Shown here one piece after another: positions 32,816 through 45,224 of a stretch of DNA of 64,000 nt; positions within the stretch are counted from its first letter, which is position 1; each line of letters starts with the position of its first letter. The notes under the pieces were generated by a model. The model was not told the origin of the DNA. It worked only from the letters and a program-made list of their open reading frames with translations, and searched no databases. A program made the translations under genes and the position numbers. Source of the DNA: Teratosphaeria epicoccoides (lineage: Eukaryota; Ascomycota; Dothideomycetes; Mycosphaerellales; Teratosphaeriaceae); NCBI GenBank assembly GCA_021401465.1, contig JADDMT010000034.1:248001-312000 (forward strand). Reading direction: 5' to 3'.

Positions 32816-34225
32816 GACTCACATACCGCCTTGGCCCTGGAGAATTGCCCCGGGCTCTGACTTGCAGATTGCCAGGTCGAGCATGCGTCTTGGGTGCCAA
32901 GTGTCCAAGCTGAAGTTCTTCCGTCGAAATGCAGCCAAAAGGCACATGATCTCCAAGTGACCAGTTCTACCATGTGCTGAAGAGATGTGCAGATGCGCAC
33001 AGAACATAAGTCGTCACAAGACTTTGCATGAGAGTGGACGTCTAAGCCTCGCAGACCGGTCGGAGCCAGCTCTCCATCCGGTTCCCGGACGACCTCGGGA
33101 GGACTCTGCTTGCATCGAGGCCACGATTGGTTGCACCTTGGACCCTGCCCAGCCGCAGCAGGTCTCGAGACCATGGATACAGTCTGGCGTGGCTGGACAC
33201 GGCGGTGAGCGGTATACAACCTACAACCCACCTGCGCTGACTCCGCTGGGCATGGGCGACAAATGCAGTAGTCTCGCCGGAGGTAATTGATGCGAGATGT
33301 CGCGAGGCGGGCGCGTGGGAATTTGCTGGTGATGACGGCAAGGCAAAGTTTTGACCTCCTAGGACGCGGAGGCCGTTTCCTGGGCTTGGCCCGAGCATTA
33401 TTCTGATCACCGCAGCGACGCTTCAGGTCGCTGGGTGTTCCATGTAGCAGTGATGAGCAGTGATGAGGGACGTGGAGTAGTATCTGCTGCAAACATCCCG
33501 TTCCAACCTCGAAGACAATCGGAAGGCCGTTCGGACGTCGCTCATGATTCTTACGGCACGCCAGGGTAGGTACTTGAGTACATCACATATGCACAGCGCT
33601 CGTACATCCCGTCCTCCTTCACTACTAAGCTTCCGGGCTTAACAACTACCGCTCGCCGCTCACGCCGAACGCTGCATGGGCATGTGCCACAGCGTCAGAG
33701 CGCGTCTGATTATTCTCTACACCTCGTCGCCGTTCTCGTGCTCCGCTTCTCGTGACACTACTCCGAACTCTCCGTGCGACGTAGGATTGAGCGCAAGGAC
33801 GCTGTGTTCTGCAATAACGGCGGCTTTGATGAGTGGTAGATGAGCTTCATCAAATGAAGCTCTTTTCATGGCCATTTTTGCGACCTTATTAAAACTGGAA
33901 GCCACCCGAGGTGTTGCCAAGAAACAGCCTCATCTCCTGCAAGCCTCTTCCCTCCTCATCATCCGCGCCTGAACTCCAGCCATCGACGAGTACATCACAG
34001 CACAGCCATACCAGCGCACAACTATTTTCGCGAACATTTTCGACAGAGCGGCAGCGGCTTGGAAAAGCGTGGCAGTCCGAGCCGGACGCATCTGCCCAGC
34101 CGTGCGTCACATCTGAACCTCCGAGCTCCCGTGCCTAAGACAGCTCGTCCGCGCCCTCTCCGCCTCCAGCTTTGGTCGCGCGTGCCACCACACCACGCGC
34201 TCTCGACTGCAGAACTGACCGAGCG
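32816..34225. other. 1.4-kb interval upstream of AUR1
   Basis: Minus-strand frames at 32812-33492 and 33042-33410 overlap and carry no motif. The last ~400 bp before 34226 are C/T-rich and should contain the AUR1 promoter and leader. No gene is supported. Confidence 0.4.
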
Positions 34226-35581
34226 ATGTCGAGCACACAGTACTTCTCCCTCGGCGGGGAGGACTCGACCCAGCGCTTCTTCACCGTCAGCAAGATCCCG
34301 CTCTCATGGCCCTCCATGCCCGTCATCCTGCCCCATCGAATACGGCGGAAATTCCGGTCGACAAAATCCAAGATACGGTCACGACAAACCCCTACCTCCT
34401 CGATAGCGTCGTTGAACACGTCTTTCAAGCCATCCGATACATTACGAGCGCTCCGGACACACCAGTGGAGTTATTACGATGCGCAATACCTGTTTTTGGC
34501 GGTGCTGGGCATATTCACATTGTCGGTTATTCAATCACCCGGACCTATGGTGAAGACGTTGGTCGCGACAGTGCTGCTAGGAAGCTTGACAATACCTATT
34601 ACGCGACAGATCGCCCTGCCATTCCTGCCAATTGCAAGTTATCTGCTGCTATTCTACTCGTGTCAGTTCATTCCTGCGGAATGGAGACCGCGGATCTGGA
34701 CGAGAATTCTACCAGCTATGGAGAACATACTGTACGGCGCCAATCTGAGCAACATCTTATCGGCGCATAAGTCCACGGTTCTAGACGTATTGGCATGGCT
34801 CCCATACGGCATTTGCCATTACGGCTCGCCGTTCGTGTGCATATTGCTCATGTTCATCTTTGGACCACCTGGGACTGCCCCAGTGTTCGCGAAGGCATTT
34901 GGCTATATGAATATATGTGGGGTGATGCTCCAAATCTTCTTCCCGTGCTCGGCCCCGTGGTACGAGAACATGTATGGTTTGGCACCTGCCAATTACTCCA
35001 TACACGGATCACCAGCTGGCCTTGCCGCAATCGACAAATTGTTCGGCATCGACCTGTACACATCCACCTTCACTGCATCGCCAATGGTGTTTGGTGCATT
35101 TCCATCGCTGCATTCCGGCTGGGCGACACTCGAAGTGCTATTCATGTCCAATACCATCCCGAAGCTTCGACCACTTTGGCTGTTGTACGGACTTTGGCTG
35201 TGGTGGGCGACAATGTATCTGAGCCACCATTACGCTGTGGATCTTGTTGCTGGTAGCTTGATATCTGGCGTGGCGTATTTCATTGCCAAGGCCAAATTCC
35301 TACCGCGACGGCAGCCTGGCAAGCTCTTCCGATGGGACTACGATTATGTTGAGTACGGCGAGTCGCTTGACGAGTTCGCGTACGGGCTGGTAGATTTGGA
35401 CGAGTATACGCCTGCTCTGTCGGGCGACAGTGATGAGTGGACGATTGGCTCCAGTTCGAGCTACGCCAGCAGCAGCCGTGAACCATCGACGGGCATGCGA
35501 TCACCAATCAGTGGCGATGAGAGCTGGGAAGGCGATACATTGGCATCCACAAGCGACACTGAAGACCACCAAAAAGTCTAG
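34226..35581 (+). CDS. AUR1: Inositolphosphorylceramide synthase catalytic subunit
   Basis: Transfers phosphoinositol from phosphatidylinositol to ceramide in the Golgi. This step of fungal sphingolipid synthesis is essential and is the aureobasidin A target. The protein has 451 residues and several transmembrane helices. Family landmarks are LPYGICHYGSPFVC, AFPSLHSGW and LSHHYAVDL. The last two form the PAP2-type active site, with His296, His335 and Asp339 as the expected triad. The Ser/Asp-rich C-terminal tail after ~380 is cytosolic and variable. I chose the ATG at 34226 (MSSTQYFSLGG), but an in-frame ATG 18 codons earlier (34172) is possible. There is no intron. All key residues are present, so it should be active. 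Confidence 0.94.
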   Translation: MSSTQYFSLGGEDSTQRFFTVSKIPLSWPSMPVILPHRIRRKFRSTKSKIRSRQTPTSSIASLNTSFKPSDTLRALRTHQWSYYDAQYLFLAVLGIFTLSVIQSPGPMVKTLVATVLLGSLTIPITRQIALPFLPIASYLLLFYSCQFIPAEWRPRIWTRILPAMENILYGANLSNILSAHKSTVLDVLAWLPYGICHYGSPFVCILLMFIFGPPGTAPVFAKAFGYMNICGVMLQIFFPCSAPWYENMYGLAPANYSIHGSPAGLAAIDKLFGIDLYTSTFTASPMVFGAFPSLHSGWATLEVLFMSNTIPKLRPLWLLYGLWLWWATMYLSHHYAVDLVAGSLISGVAYFIAKAKFLPRRQPGKLFRWDYDYVEYGESLDEFAYGLVDLDEYTPALSGDSDEWTIGSSSSYASSSREPSTGMRSPISGDESWEGDTLASTSDTEDHQKV

Positions 35582-36511
35582 CAGGCTCAAAATCCCGTTG
35601 GCGTCGTTTACCATGATGTGATGCGCTACTCGCGCTACCGACATCTACATCTGCCGATTCCAGACGGACGAGGGAGTCGCTCGGGATCATAGATTCGACT
35701 TGAAAATGTCGAGACGAAGGCACAAACACGGCGTGACTCGGTGGTTCCGTCCATGGGATAGCGTTTTTGCAGTGTTTTGGAGCGTACGAAGCGATGGGCG
35801 CTCAGGGCGCATGACAGTGATGATCCTTTTGACATTTGGACATGATTTGGAAGCCACAGTCCATACGAGCTGCATCAGGTGCACAGATTTGCAGGCTGCT
35901 CGAGCCTAGATCTTGGGTATGGCAGGGGATGAGTATGATACCCGACATCCGCTGTTTGTAAATTGTACAGGTACATTCGCTTGACGACAGATTTGGGGAG
36001 GCTGGATGAAGGTGAATGGAGGTCTGAACCAGCATACCAGCAGACTTGGCTTGTGGAACACAAAGGAGAGGCGGCTTTTGTGCATATAGACGTGTCACGG
36101 TGGGGTTACCACAACTGGAGTGGTGGGACCATAATGGTGCTCGCGGTTATGGTGCGACCCACAGGATGGATTGAGAAGGATCCAACCCACTTGCTATTGT
36201 AGATAGTGATAATACGTAATCGCAGGCGCGCGCAGCTGAAATGCTGCGTTGTGCTGGCGGTTCCAGGATTATGAGCCTCGAACATTGCTTTGTTGTGCGA
36301 GCCACTCTACGACGGACACGAGAATGACGACAGCGCGTGGGAAGAAGCCACAGAGAACACCGACCCGCACCTTCCTCGACCTCCGGCCCGGTGTTGGACG
36401 CACCTTCCAGTTTCCAGCTCCACCGTGCTCGCCTAGTATCTCTGTCGATATATGCGCTAGACTGCTTGCCGACCACACCGTACTGTCAATCTACTATCAT
36501 TACACACCTCC
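35582..36511. other. Convergent 3' region, AUR1 / LEA-like gene
   Basis: This 930-bp tail-to-tail gap lies between AUR1 (+) and the LEA-like gene (-). Short frames on both strands have no motif. Both 3' untranslated regions and terminators must lie here. Confidence 0.5.
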
Positions 36512-38893
36512 CTACGAGAACAACCCACCGCTCGTCTCCTCGCCCTCATCTTCTCCCTCAGTCTTCGCAGTCTCCGCATCAGGCTTCTTTTTCTGGTTCT
36601 TGCCACCGACGCCACCCCAAACGCCTGGAAATACGGTTAGTTGCGTCGTATCTGTCCGCGAACACACGTATACATACCAGACGCGAGGCCACCGACGCCC
36701 TTTCCCACGCCCCCAACCGTGGAGCCGATACCGCCGATTATGTCCCCTTTCCCTAATTTGCCAACGCCGTCGCCAACTCCGCCGGTGACGCCGGTGACAG
36801 TGTCGCCGAGGCCTTTGGTGGCGCCGCTCACTACGCCGCCTGCGCGGCCTGGGACGTAGCCTCCTACGGCACCGCCGACTCCCTGAATTGCGTCAATCAC
36901 ATGCGGGTGTTGGGATCAGCTGCAGCAGACATCGGCTTACCTTTACTGTGTCTCCGAGGCCCTTGCCGGTGCCGCTGACGGTATCTGCAGAACCTCGTCA
37001 GCATATCATGACATCCGAGAGGTGTCCTTGTACCGACCTCCGACTCCTGCAGTCGCTCCACTGGCCACTCCAGAAACATCCCCTTTCCCTAAAGCGCCAG
37101 TAGTATCGCCGACAGTCTTACCGAGACCAGATGTGGCTCCCTTAACAGTTTTGCCGACATTGCCTGCGAGAGCATCAGCATATTTGCCACTTTCAGCGAA
37201 GTCTCCAGAAGCACACGATACCGGTAGTGTCTCCAACCACCTTGCCAGCGGGTCCACCAACAGTATCACCGACATTCTTGCCGACGACTCCAACAGTCGA
37301 GCTCACGCCATCGCCTGCGCCAGAAACGGTCTTGCTGGCACCCTTCCCTGCGCCGCCTACAGTGTTCCCCACTCCTTTCCCAAGACCACTGGCAGTACCC
37401 TTAATATCGCCACGGCTGATAGCACCCACAGTATCTTTCCCAGTCTGCGTCAAATTCCCCACAGCACCTTGCGCAGTGCCTCCAACATTCTTAGCTGCGC
37501 CCCCGGCAGTATCTGTTGCGCCTTTTGCAGCTCCCTTCGCTGTCTTTGAGGCCCCACCGGTCCGACCACTCGTGGCTGTGTCGAGTCCACCTGGTGCAGA
37601 ATCAGCCTACATGCTACTTGTGCTTGGACTGCTCGTCGGCTTCTTTCCAAGTGTGGGTGAGCCATGGAGGAAGCCAGGATAGCACGGCCTCTTGCGATAC
37701 TGAGAAGTCCATGCGATGAGGTACGTTGGCTTTTGGTAACGTACCGGTTGCGGCACCGACGCCCTTGTTTACTGCACCGGTGCCTGAGTCGACAGTCTTG
37801 TTGACGGCGCCTGTTGCGGCGCCTGTGCCCTTGTTTGCGGCGTTGCTTGCTGCGCCTACGCCCTTGTTCGCGGCCCCGGTTGCTGTGCCTGGCTACCCGT
37901 CAGTATTGTGAGTCACATTGGCCGCAAGCCAGCGTGGTGCGTCGCCTGAGACGCAGAATCCTGTAAGATCGCTCCTCGTCACATCGACCTGGTCCATGCC
38001 CTTGTTTCATCGACAGTGTGGGAGAGACGAGCAACACGCTCATCAATCCCACATGTCCTAACTCACCTGCTGTCTTCTGCGCACTGCCAACCGGCTTCTG
38101 TGCACCCGACGGAGCTTGTCCCGCCGGTTTTTTGACCGGCGTAGGACCACCAGTCTTTGCCGGCGTCGTCTTTGCGGTGCCAGCAGCCCCTCCAGCAGCA
38201 CTTGAAGCTTTACTAGCTACTGGTGCTGCTTTCTTCGCTGGAGTCGTCTTCGCCGCATCACCGGCAGCTGACGCAGGGACCGCTGGTTTCTTGGACGGCT
38301 TTACAGCTGCAGGTACAGGCTTCTTGGTTCCGAGTGGTGTTCGCGTCGCTGGCGTCGCTGGGACCTTGGTTACTGATGTTGCAGATGTCTCTGCAGGAGT
38401 AGCAGATGCTGTTGACTTTGCAGCACTTGTTCGACTTTTGCTCGGTGCACTTGTCGTCGGGTTACTCGCTGTCGGGGGCGTTGCTGGCTTCTTGGCGGCT
38501 GACGCTTTCGAAGGCGTACTCGTGCTTGATGGTGCCTTCGAAGGAGCCTTTGCGGCCGGCTTGGCTGCCGGAGCCTTCTTTGGTGTTGGGTCGTTGTCCA
38601 CCATACTGATCTTGTTCATCCTCTCTTCTACTAGTCAGCTTCTATCACTCAACATCAAGCTGTAGCATCAGCAAGATTGTCGCGATCGCCAGGACGTCTA
38701 TCCGGACGCCGATGCGATGGACCGCAAGTGAAGGCAGGATGACAGAAGTGGGCTCTGGCGCTACAAAGTAGCCTTGTCCCGGCCCCAGCCAAAGGTCGAT
38801 TGCTGGTCGTACGGACCGAAGGATCACTGCGGAAGAAAATCGCTTACCCTGCAATTCTCCCTGCTGCTTCTTCAAGCCGTCCAGCTTCGACAT
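36512..38893 (-). CDS. Repetitive Gly/Val/Thr-rich LEA-like protein
   Basis: Eight exons: 38893-38848, 38627-38067, 37888-37745, 37590-37222, 37163-37038, 36984-36941, 36882-36678, 36624-36512. The sum is 1608 nt (535 residues), and all junctions are GT-AG and in phase. After MSKLDGLKKQQGELQ comes a ~190-residue Ala/Lys/Pro/Thr-rich, histone-H1-like region. Then many imperfect repeats of GATGAxNKGVGAA and VGDTVGG/GKTVKGATSG type, and a charged tail (KNQKKKPDAETAKTEGEDE). There are no cysteines or membrane segments in the repeats. Composition and periodicity resemble late-embryogenesis-abundant/hydrophilin proteins that protect against desiccation or cold; that function is inferred. Exon boundaries often fall between repeat units. 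The first two introns (220 and 178 bp) are long and least certain. Confidence 0.75.
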
Positions 38894-41535
38894 CGTGATG
38901 GAATTGCGATGCTGGAGAGATTTGTTGCACTTACTTAGAGGAATCAAGATCTATGGGACAGAGAGAACTACATGAAAATGGAGGACACGGTAGACCAAGT
39001 CTTGAATGCGTTCCATCCTGCTTGTTCGTACGCCTTCCGCGTTGACGTGAGGTTCAGACGTCACTCTGGCAGGGATGTCGAAGTGAGCCGTGGACGTCTC
39101 GTGATCGGCAGCATACGCACGCCCATCTCGCGGAGGTGGCCCACACGTCTCGCAGCCTCCCGTTCGGTAGCCGCATCAACTGTCCAAAGACGCTGTCTAC
39201 ATGAAGTCTCTGTTAGCAACATGCAATGTGTTGCATCGTCCTATCCACTCCGGACAACGGACCGGACCGCGAGGAATTCCAAGGTTGATTCCAGCCATAC
39301 CGCATCCTTGGAGGCCTTGGAATATGGCGGACAGTGATAAATGCGTGTTGGCAGTGAATGCGAATCTCAACAGACAACAGAGCGTTACACAGATTCTCGT
39401 CTAGAGTCTTTGTCTCAGTAAAAGGGCGTGACGCTGGCAGCACGGAAGAGTCTATGTGCCAGCATGAGCGTCTTGAGCTCAAGTCGGCATAAACCCAATA
39501 GATGCTCCCTCCTCACACTAGACTCATTTCTATGTCGGGGGGAATGATCCGGTGCGATACAATGCAATGGCCAGACACGTTGATGAGCCGAGAGCATTGA
39601 CGCGCGAATGCTCGCGACTTTCTCCCCTACGCGCGCTGAGGTCTGCAAACCAAGGCCATGGCCATAAGGCTTTGCAAGTCGCTACCAGCGTGGCCCTGGA
39701 AGCCTAGACGTAATGCGCTCTCAGCTGCCGTGCGAAGTCGGACGCGTACTCTGGGCTCGTGTTGTCTTTCAGAGTGTCAGTCCTTCGGCCGAACTGTCGT
39801 TGAACGGCAGAGCTTGCATTCTTGCCTCAGACGACGGCGGATACTGTGAATCGCAGACGTCAGACGTGGAAGTAGTCCTGGTCTTAATGCCCAGATCCTA
39901 TCCGAACATGAGTTCTGTAAACGCCAGCCGCAGCTTTCATGCACCCTTGAATTCCGACACCAGCTCTTTGCACCAACCTTGCGCGAACATTAAAGTCACT
40001 CAAAGAATTTCTAATCACCGTGGCACCCTTTGGGCTGCGGCTTTGGCAGTGCCAGCTCTACAGAGAGGCGATGCGCTGCGTCTCGAAGCTGCGATGTACG
40101 TACCGGCTGCCACGGCAGGTGGTGCATGAGCTGCAGATCGAAGAACGGTCATACCTGCGGCGCCGGAGATCAAGGCCGGGCTCAGGAGCCGCGTCGCACA
40201 TAAATAAACGAGTGCATCTCAAGAGAAGCAATGGTGATGATCTTGATATGTTGGCCATGGACCTTACGTGTACCAGACTACAGAGGTCCGCAGCCTGTGT
40301 CGCAGTCAACGCAAGACCAGCGCCCCATTGCCATTTAAGCGACTGGACTGCCCTGAGCCTGCCACCGGTCTCCTGCCAATAATTCTGTCTCGGGCTTTCT
40401 AGGGGCAAGCAAGATGGTGCTCTAGCCTGTCGTCATGGTGAGCACGCCGCATTCTGCCGAGCACTCAAAGTGTAACGGTGCATTCAACATGACCTTGATG
40501 ATGACCGTGATGGGCAGATCAAACAGTGTTTACCCCGTGCTTCCCAGTGGCGAGAGAAATGTGCAGGTGAAGCTGCAGCCAATGGCGTGGCGCGTTTGCT
40601 GGTGCAAAGCCTGCTTCGCCAAGCCTTTTCCAAGTTCGTGCGCTCGATGCCTCCGAGCGAATTACCAACAATACGCAAACCTTGACTTCCGATAATCACC
40701 ACGTTTGGGGTCGCCTGCATTGCTTCTCCCCACCTTGTCTGTCCTGTCGTACGTGTAGCGCCGTCTCATTGGCGAGATTCGAGAAGCGCTCGGGCTTGCC
40801 TGCCGTCGAGTCACCCCCGACGCCGAGTCGCTGACACAAGCGACACGCTGCGCCGTCACGTTCCAGTCACCATCCCACACCATCGCCGCATATACTTCCG
40901 GCAACCATACAGAAGCCTGCACGAATCGGCGGCCGACAAGAGGCGGAGACACACGTCTGGTAAGTACACCCGCAGACTGTCGCTGGGCGATGGATACACG
41001 TGATGATTATTCATCATGATTGTTTGGGGCAGACCGGGAGAGCAGGCAGGCATGGTAGCAGCGGTCAACGCGAAGAGACTTTCGCGGAGGCTGCTCACTT
41101 GCAGCCTCGCACATGCGGTCACCTGTAGCTTCGTCCTATCGGCGCACACGCGCCGACGATGGAACGATAGCCTCAGTCAGCTCGGTGGACGCGCGCTTCC
41201 TCTAGTCACTGCTATTCCTGGCGCCGCGCCTGCCTGCCTGCCTGCCTGCCTGTCGCGTCTGCCGCTGTCGCTGCCGACCCCATCTTACCAACTCGAGGTC
41301 GCCATGCGATAGCGCGTGCGGCCTCGCTCCGATACGGCATGAGCCACATTGCATGCACCTTGACGCAGACTAATCGTTGCGTGGAGATCTAGGCACAGAT
41401 CGCGCCATTCCCCTGTCTCTTCCGACACTCGCAACCGGAGCCTAACACCAGAGCTGTGCTGCCCGTGCGGTCTCACACACACCTGACCGACGCCAGCCCT
41501 CACCTTCCTGCAGACTCTGCTTCCCAGCAACCACA
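38894..41535. other. 2.6-kb gene-poor interval with CCTG microsatellite
   Basis: I see no supported gene. Frames at 38972-39337, 39658-40382 and 40058-40408 lack motifs. A TGCC/CCTG run lies at ~41228-41253. The left end is the promoter of the LEA-like gene and the right end that of the GBP2-type gene. Confidence 0.45.
41228..41253. repeat. TGCC tetranucleotide microsatellite
   Basis: About six tandem TGCC units, in the presumed promoter of the GBP2-type gene. A related GGCT run occurs at ~42134-42155 and an ACCTG run at ~41570-41585, both inside its introns. Confidence 0.8.
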
Positions 41536-44500
41536 ATGGGTACGTACGGCACGGCCGGCTCTTCTCCCTGACCTGACCTGACCTGCCAAGCCTTGCTTTT
41601 CCTTCGACCTCATCCCATTCGGATCCCTTCTCTCTTCAGCTCTGCTTTGACTTCGCTACTATTCCTGGCTCGTCAGGAATTCTCCTTTGACGAGCTCTCT
41701 GTTTCAGCAAGCTTGCATGACACTGACACATCCGCACGCAGACGATAACTACCGCCCATCGCGTGACCGCGACGACGTAAGTGCTGCTCCTCGACTAATC
41801 TGACAGCTTTACGTATTGCCTGCCAGCGTGTATCCGCGGTCAGAGATGTCTACCTTTTGCTGGCCGGATGGTCTGGTTGTGGAGCGGACCTGGACCTGGA
41901 CTGGACTGGAATGGGATTCCGTAGCCTGCCGCCGTGCAGGGTGAGGCTGCCGGAAGCACTGTCACAACATCTGGCATGCTCACAAGAGAGGAAAAATGAA
42001 AGGCATATACTTCGTCAGTTGCGGATACTGGTGAAGGAGTGCCGACTTGGCAAGCATGACGGCAAGCGAGCAGAAGCTGAGGACCGTTGGACGGCGAGAG
42101 TATGAAATTGATCAGACGAGGACCTGGAGCGAGGCTAGCTGGCTGGCTGGCTGGCAGACAGAAGAAGGGCGGTCAAGGAATACTCTACGCCATGTACCTT
42201 CTCCGTCTCGTGACGGCTAGCCTAATCATCGTCCACAATGCCTTTTTGCAAGGCTATCAAGAATCTGCACTTCACGTCTGTCATGCACGGACCCTGCGCA
42301 AGATGCTCAAGACTGCTTTGTCGTCTATTGACTGATCAAATTCGTCGACCATCAATGTTCCGGCACGGCAAATGTTGAACTGCGTATACGCCGCTTTTTA
42401 GCAAGAGCAGTGGCAGCAGCGTTACGTAAGATGAGTCCTGCCGTCCCTCCCAGGCATACACCAATACCAATACACGCTGTCGGCAAGCCATTACGAGCCA
42501 CGACGCTCAGACGGAGATCACGGACACGCAAAGCTTTGCCAGTCTGAGGGAGATTGCCTGCAATCGCCTTCATCACACCAATGGGACGTCAAATACACGC
42601 CTCGCTGCTGTGCCCCAGCAGTTGAAGCCGCCAGACGCCCCTCCACCACCAGCTGCACGAAACGGCAATTGCCGGCACGCGACCCGACTCCAATATCACA
42701 ACCGAGGCTATCGACCGCGGCCTACTTCCATCCATGACCAGGACAAGTGGAGACCATCGTTGTATCTGCTTGACCAGCGGTGCTTCAATTACCAACGCAG
42801 TGGTTTGACTCTCGATGTGCTCCTTCGACCTTGCCCTGTTCGATTCAGCTGTCGCCAGCCAAGAACCAGTCTTCTCGATTGCAGCTGCGTCTGTCTCACT
42901 ATGCCCCAGTGATACGGAGTCTTGCGATACACTGCCGAGGTGTACAGCGTTACAGGTACCGGGACCTAATAATAAGTCTATTGGCACACAGACCACGTCG
43001 ACCGAGCTAGTGCCATCTCCACCGGATCACCATGGTGCTCACGGACACACGCTGGCAGGCAATGCGCCGGCTGTTGATCTGTCATTGATACACTGACATC
43101 GTGCAGTCCCGCGACCGTGACTATCGCCGTCATCGCGACGACGACTACGACGACCGCCATCGCGATCGCTCCGGCTCACCAGGACGTGACAGGCGTAGCC
43201 GTCGTTCTCCAGAAGCCAACGGGCACCGCGACCGCGAGTACCGCGATCGTTCGTATAACGACTCGTACAACGGCAGCAGCAGGGCGCCGCCGCCGCAACG
43301 CTCTTTCGAGGAACGCGCTCAGCATAAGGCAGAGATGATTGACCAGAAGCGGGAAGAGTCCCAGCAGGACCGCCGAGTATACGTCGGCAACCTCAGCTAT
43401 GACGTGCAGTGGAAGCATCTCAAGGACTTCATGCGCACAGGTAAGTTCTAGTATAGCGTAACACCTTTAGATCATGAGCTGACCGCATCTCCGCAGCTGG
43501 GGAGGTCCATTTCGCTGATGTTCTCCTTCTGCCGAACGGAATGAGCAAGGTAAACGGTGCCACGGCTTGTCACGGGTCTTCCTTGGATGTTGAGGGATGA
43601 ATATTGACGGATGGGATTGGTTACAGGGCTGCGGTATTGTGGAGTACACGACAAGAGAAGGTGCGCAGAATGCGATCAACACTCTCAGCAACCAGAACTT
43701 GATGGGTCGCCTCATCTACGTCCGCGAGGTAAGCATCGCTCGACCGCAATATCTAGTATATGGCCCACTGATTGATTGGTTAGGACCGTGAGACTGAGCC
43801 CCGCTTCAACAATGCTGCCCCAGCTCCTCGTGGCGGAGGTTACGGCGGCGGCGGGTTCGGAGGTCGGGGAGGCTTCGGCATGCGTGGCGGGTATGGCGGT
43901 GGAGGTGGATATGGAGGTGGGTTTGGTGGGTCTCAGGGTGGCGGCAACCAGATCTTCATCTCCAACGTGAGTAAAAGTCGGCAAGCACGCGGTCGAAAAC
44001 ATACTGACTGCGCCTAGCTTCCATTCCAGGTCGGCTGGCAGGATCTGAAGGACCTCTTCCGTCAGGCTGGTCAGTCACACTTTTGCACTCGTATAACAAG
44101 AGGACAATGCTAAGACTGTTTAGTCATGAACGGCCAGATCCTTCGCGCCGACGTACACTCTTCTCAAGATGGCCGTCCTAAGGGCTCCGGTACTGTTGCG
44201 TTCGACAACCCAGATGATGCAGCGAATGCAATTCAGCAGTTCAATGGCTACGACTGGCAGGGTCGCATCCTCGAGGTCCGTGAGGACCGGTTTGCTGGCA
44301 GCGGTCCAGGTGCCGGCGGCTTCGGTGGGCGCGGCGGCTTCGGAGGCGGCTTTGGAGGTCGCGGTGGCTTTGGCGCGCGTGGCGGCGGCTTTGGTGGCAG
44401 AGGCGGATTTGGTGGAGGCTACGGCGGCGGTCGTGGAGGCTTTGGCGGCGGCTATGGAGGCGGTGCGGGTGGATTCAGTGGCAGTGCTCCAGCTGCTGCT

Positions 44501-44860
44501 GCTGCTCAGCAAGCTCCGAACCCGTTTGTCGACTTCTCAGGTCCTGGCAACGACCCGTGTCCAATCATCTTCGTTAGGAACCTGCCGTGGAGCACTTCCG
44601 ATGATGACTTGGTTGAGCTCTTCACCACTATCGGTAAGGTCGTTCGTGCAGAGATCAAGCGCGAGCCGAATGGCAGGTCCTCTGGTACGGGTGTGGTCGA
44701 GTTCGAGACGCAGGATGATGCTGCTACGGCGATCAGCAAGTTCAGTGGGTACAACTACGGCAACCGCCCGTTGGGTCTGAGCTACTGCCGCTACGCCAAT
44801 GCGGAGGACGAGATGCAGGGTCAGGAATCGACTGGCCAGATGCAGGCCGAGATGATGTAA
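41536..44860 (+). CDS. GBP2: Gbp2/Hrb1-type RNA-binding protein with three RRMs
   Basis: Eight exons: 41536-41539, 41742-41776, 43107-43440, 43497-43549, 43627-43728, 43784-43966, 44018-44069, 44124-44860. They sum to 1500 nt (499 residues), all in phase. An Arg/Asp/Ser-rich N-terminus (SRDRDYRRHRDDD) precedes RRM1 (~103-180, RRVYVGNLSYDVQWKHLKDF). Then come a Gly-rich GGYGGG linker, RRM2 (~231-310, NQIFISNLPFQ), a longer FGG/RGG linker and RRM3 (~401-475, PIIFVRNLPWSTSDDDL). The order matches yeast Gbp2/Hrb1, SR-like shuttling proteins that bind nascent mRNA through THO/TREX and survey export. RGG and RS-like stretches suggest methylation and SR-kinase control. The first exon is only ATGG, and the second intron is 1330 bp, far longer than any other here. 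Confidence 0.9.
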
Positions 44861-45224
44861 GAATGCCTTGGTGGCTCTCAGCATCGATTGACTGCATGCA
44901 TTACCAGATGGAAAAAGCGAATGCTAAGCGACTGCCATGTCTGGTGTCCCTAGCTGGATGCGCACATGCGAGGTGAGGGGAAGGTGGACTGTACACTATT
45001 GCATCAAAAGCGTGAGGTGTGACCACTAGTCGAGATTGTGGGTCTGGGCGTGTCTCTCGTTTTCTGTGCAAAGCCGGTGCTGTTGTCTGCTGTACACGAG
45101 AGCGGACAACGTGGAGCACTACTTGCTTTGCAGACAGTATGGGTGGGGAACTACAGGGGACCTGAATAAAAAGAGGCTGGAATCTGATTCGAAGAGGCTA
45201 CGTGACTTGGCTGGAACATCAGTT
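44861..45224. other. Convergent 3' region, GBP2-type / carrier gene
   Basis: A 364-bp tail-to-tail gap. Nothing beyond the expected 3' ends is seen. Confidence 0.5.

Noticed and set aside
38018..38665. 215-codon plus-strand frame rich in Ala/Gly/Val/Phe
   Set aside because: It is the exact antisense of the Lys/Ala/Pro-rich second exon of the LEA-like gene. The minus-strand model has start, splices and stop in phase, so this frame is a mirror of repetitive composition. The same applies to 36249-36788, 37022-37549 and 37227-37682.
42352..43096. Several frames inside the 1.33-kb intron of the GBP2-type gene (e.g. 42589-42996 minus)
   Set aside because: No motif or supported start, and the exons on both sides join in phase across the interval. 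Kept as intron rather than called as a nested gene.
44290..44500. Glycine-codon-rich repeat that could be read as a separate satellite
   Set aside because: It is the RGG/FGG linker of the three-RRM protein and stays in frame between RRM2 and RRM3.
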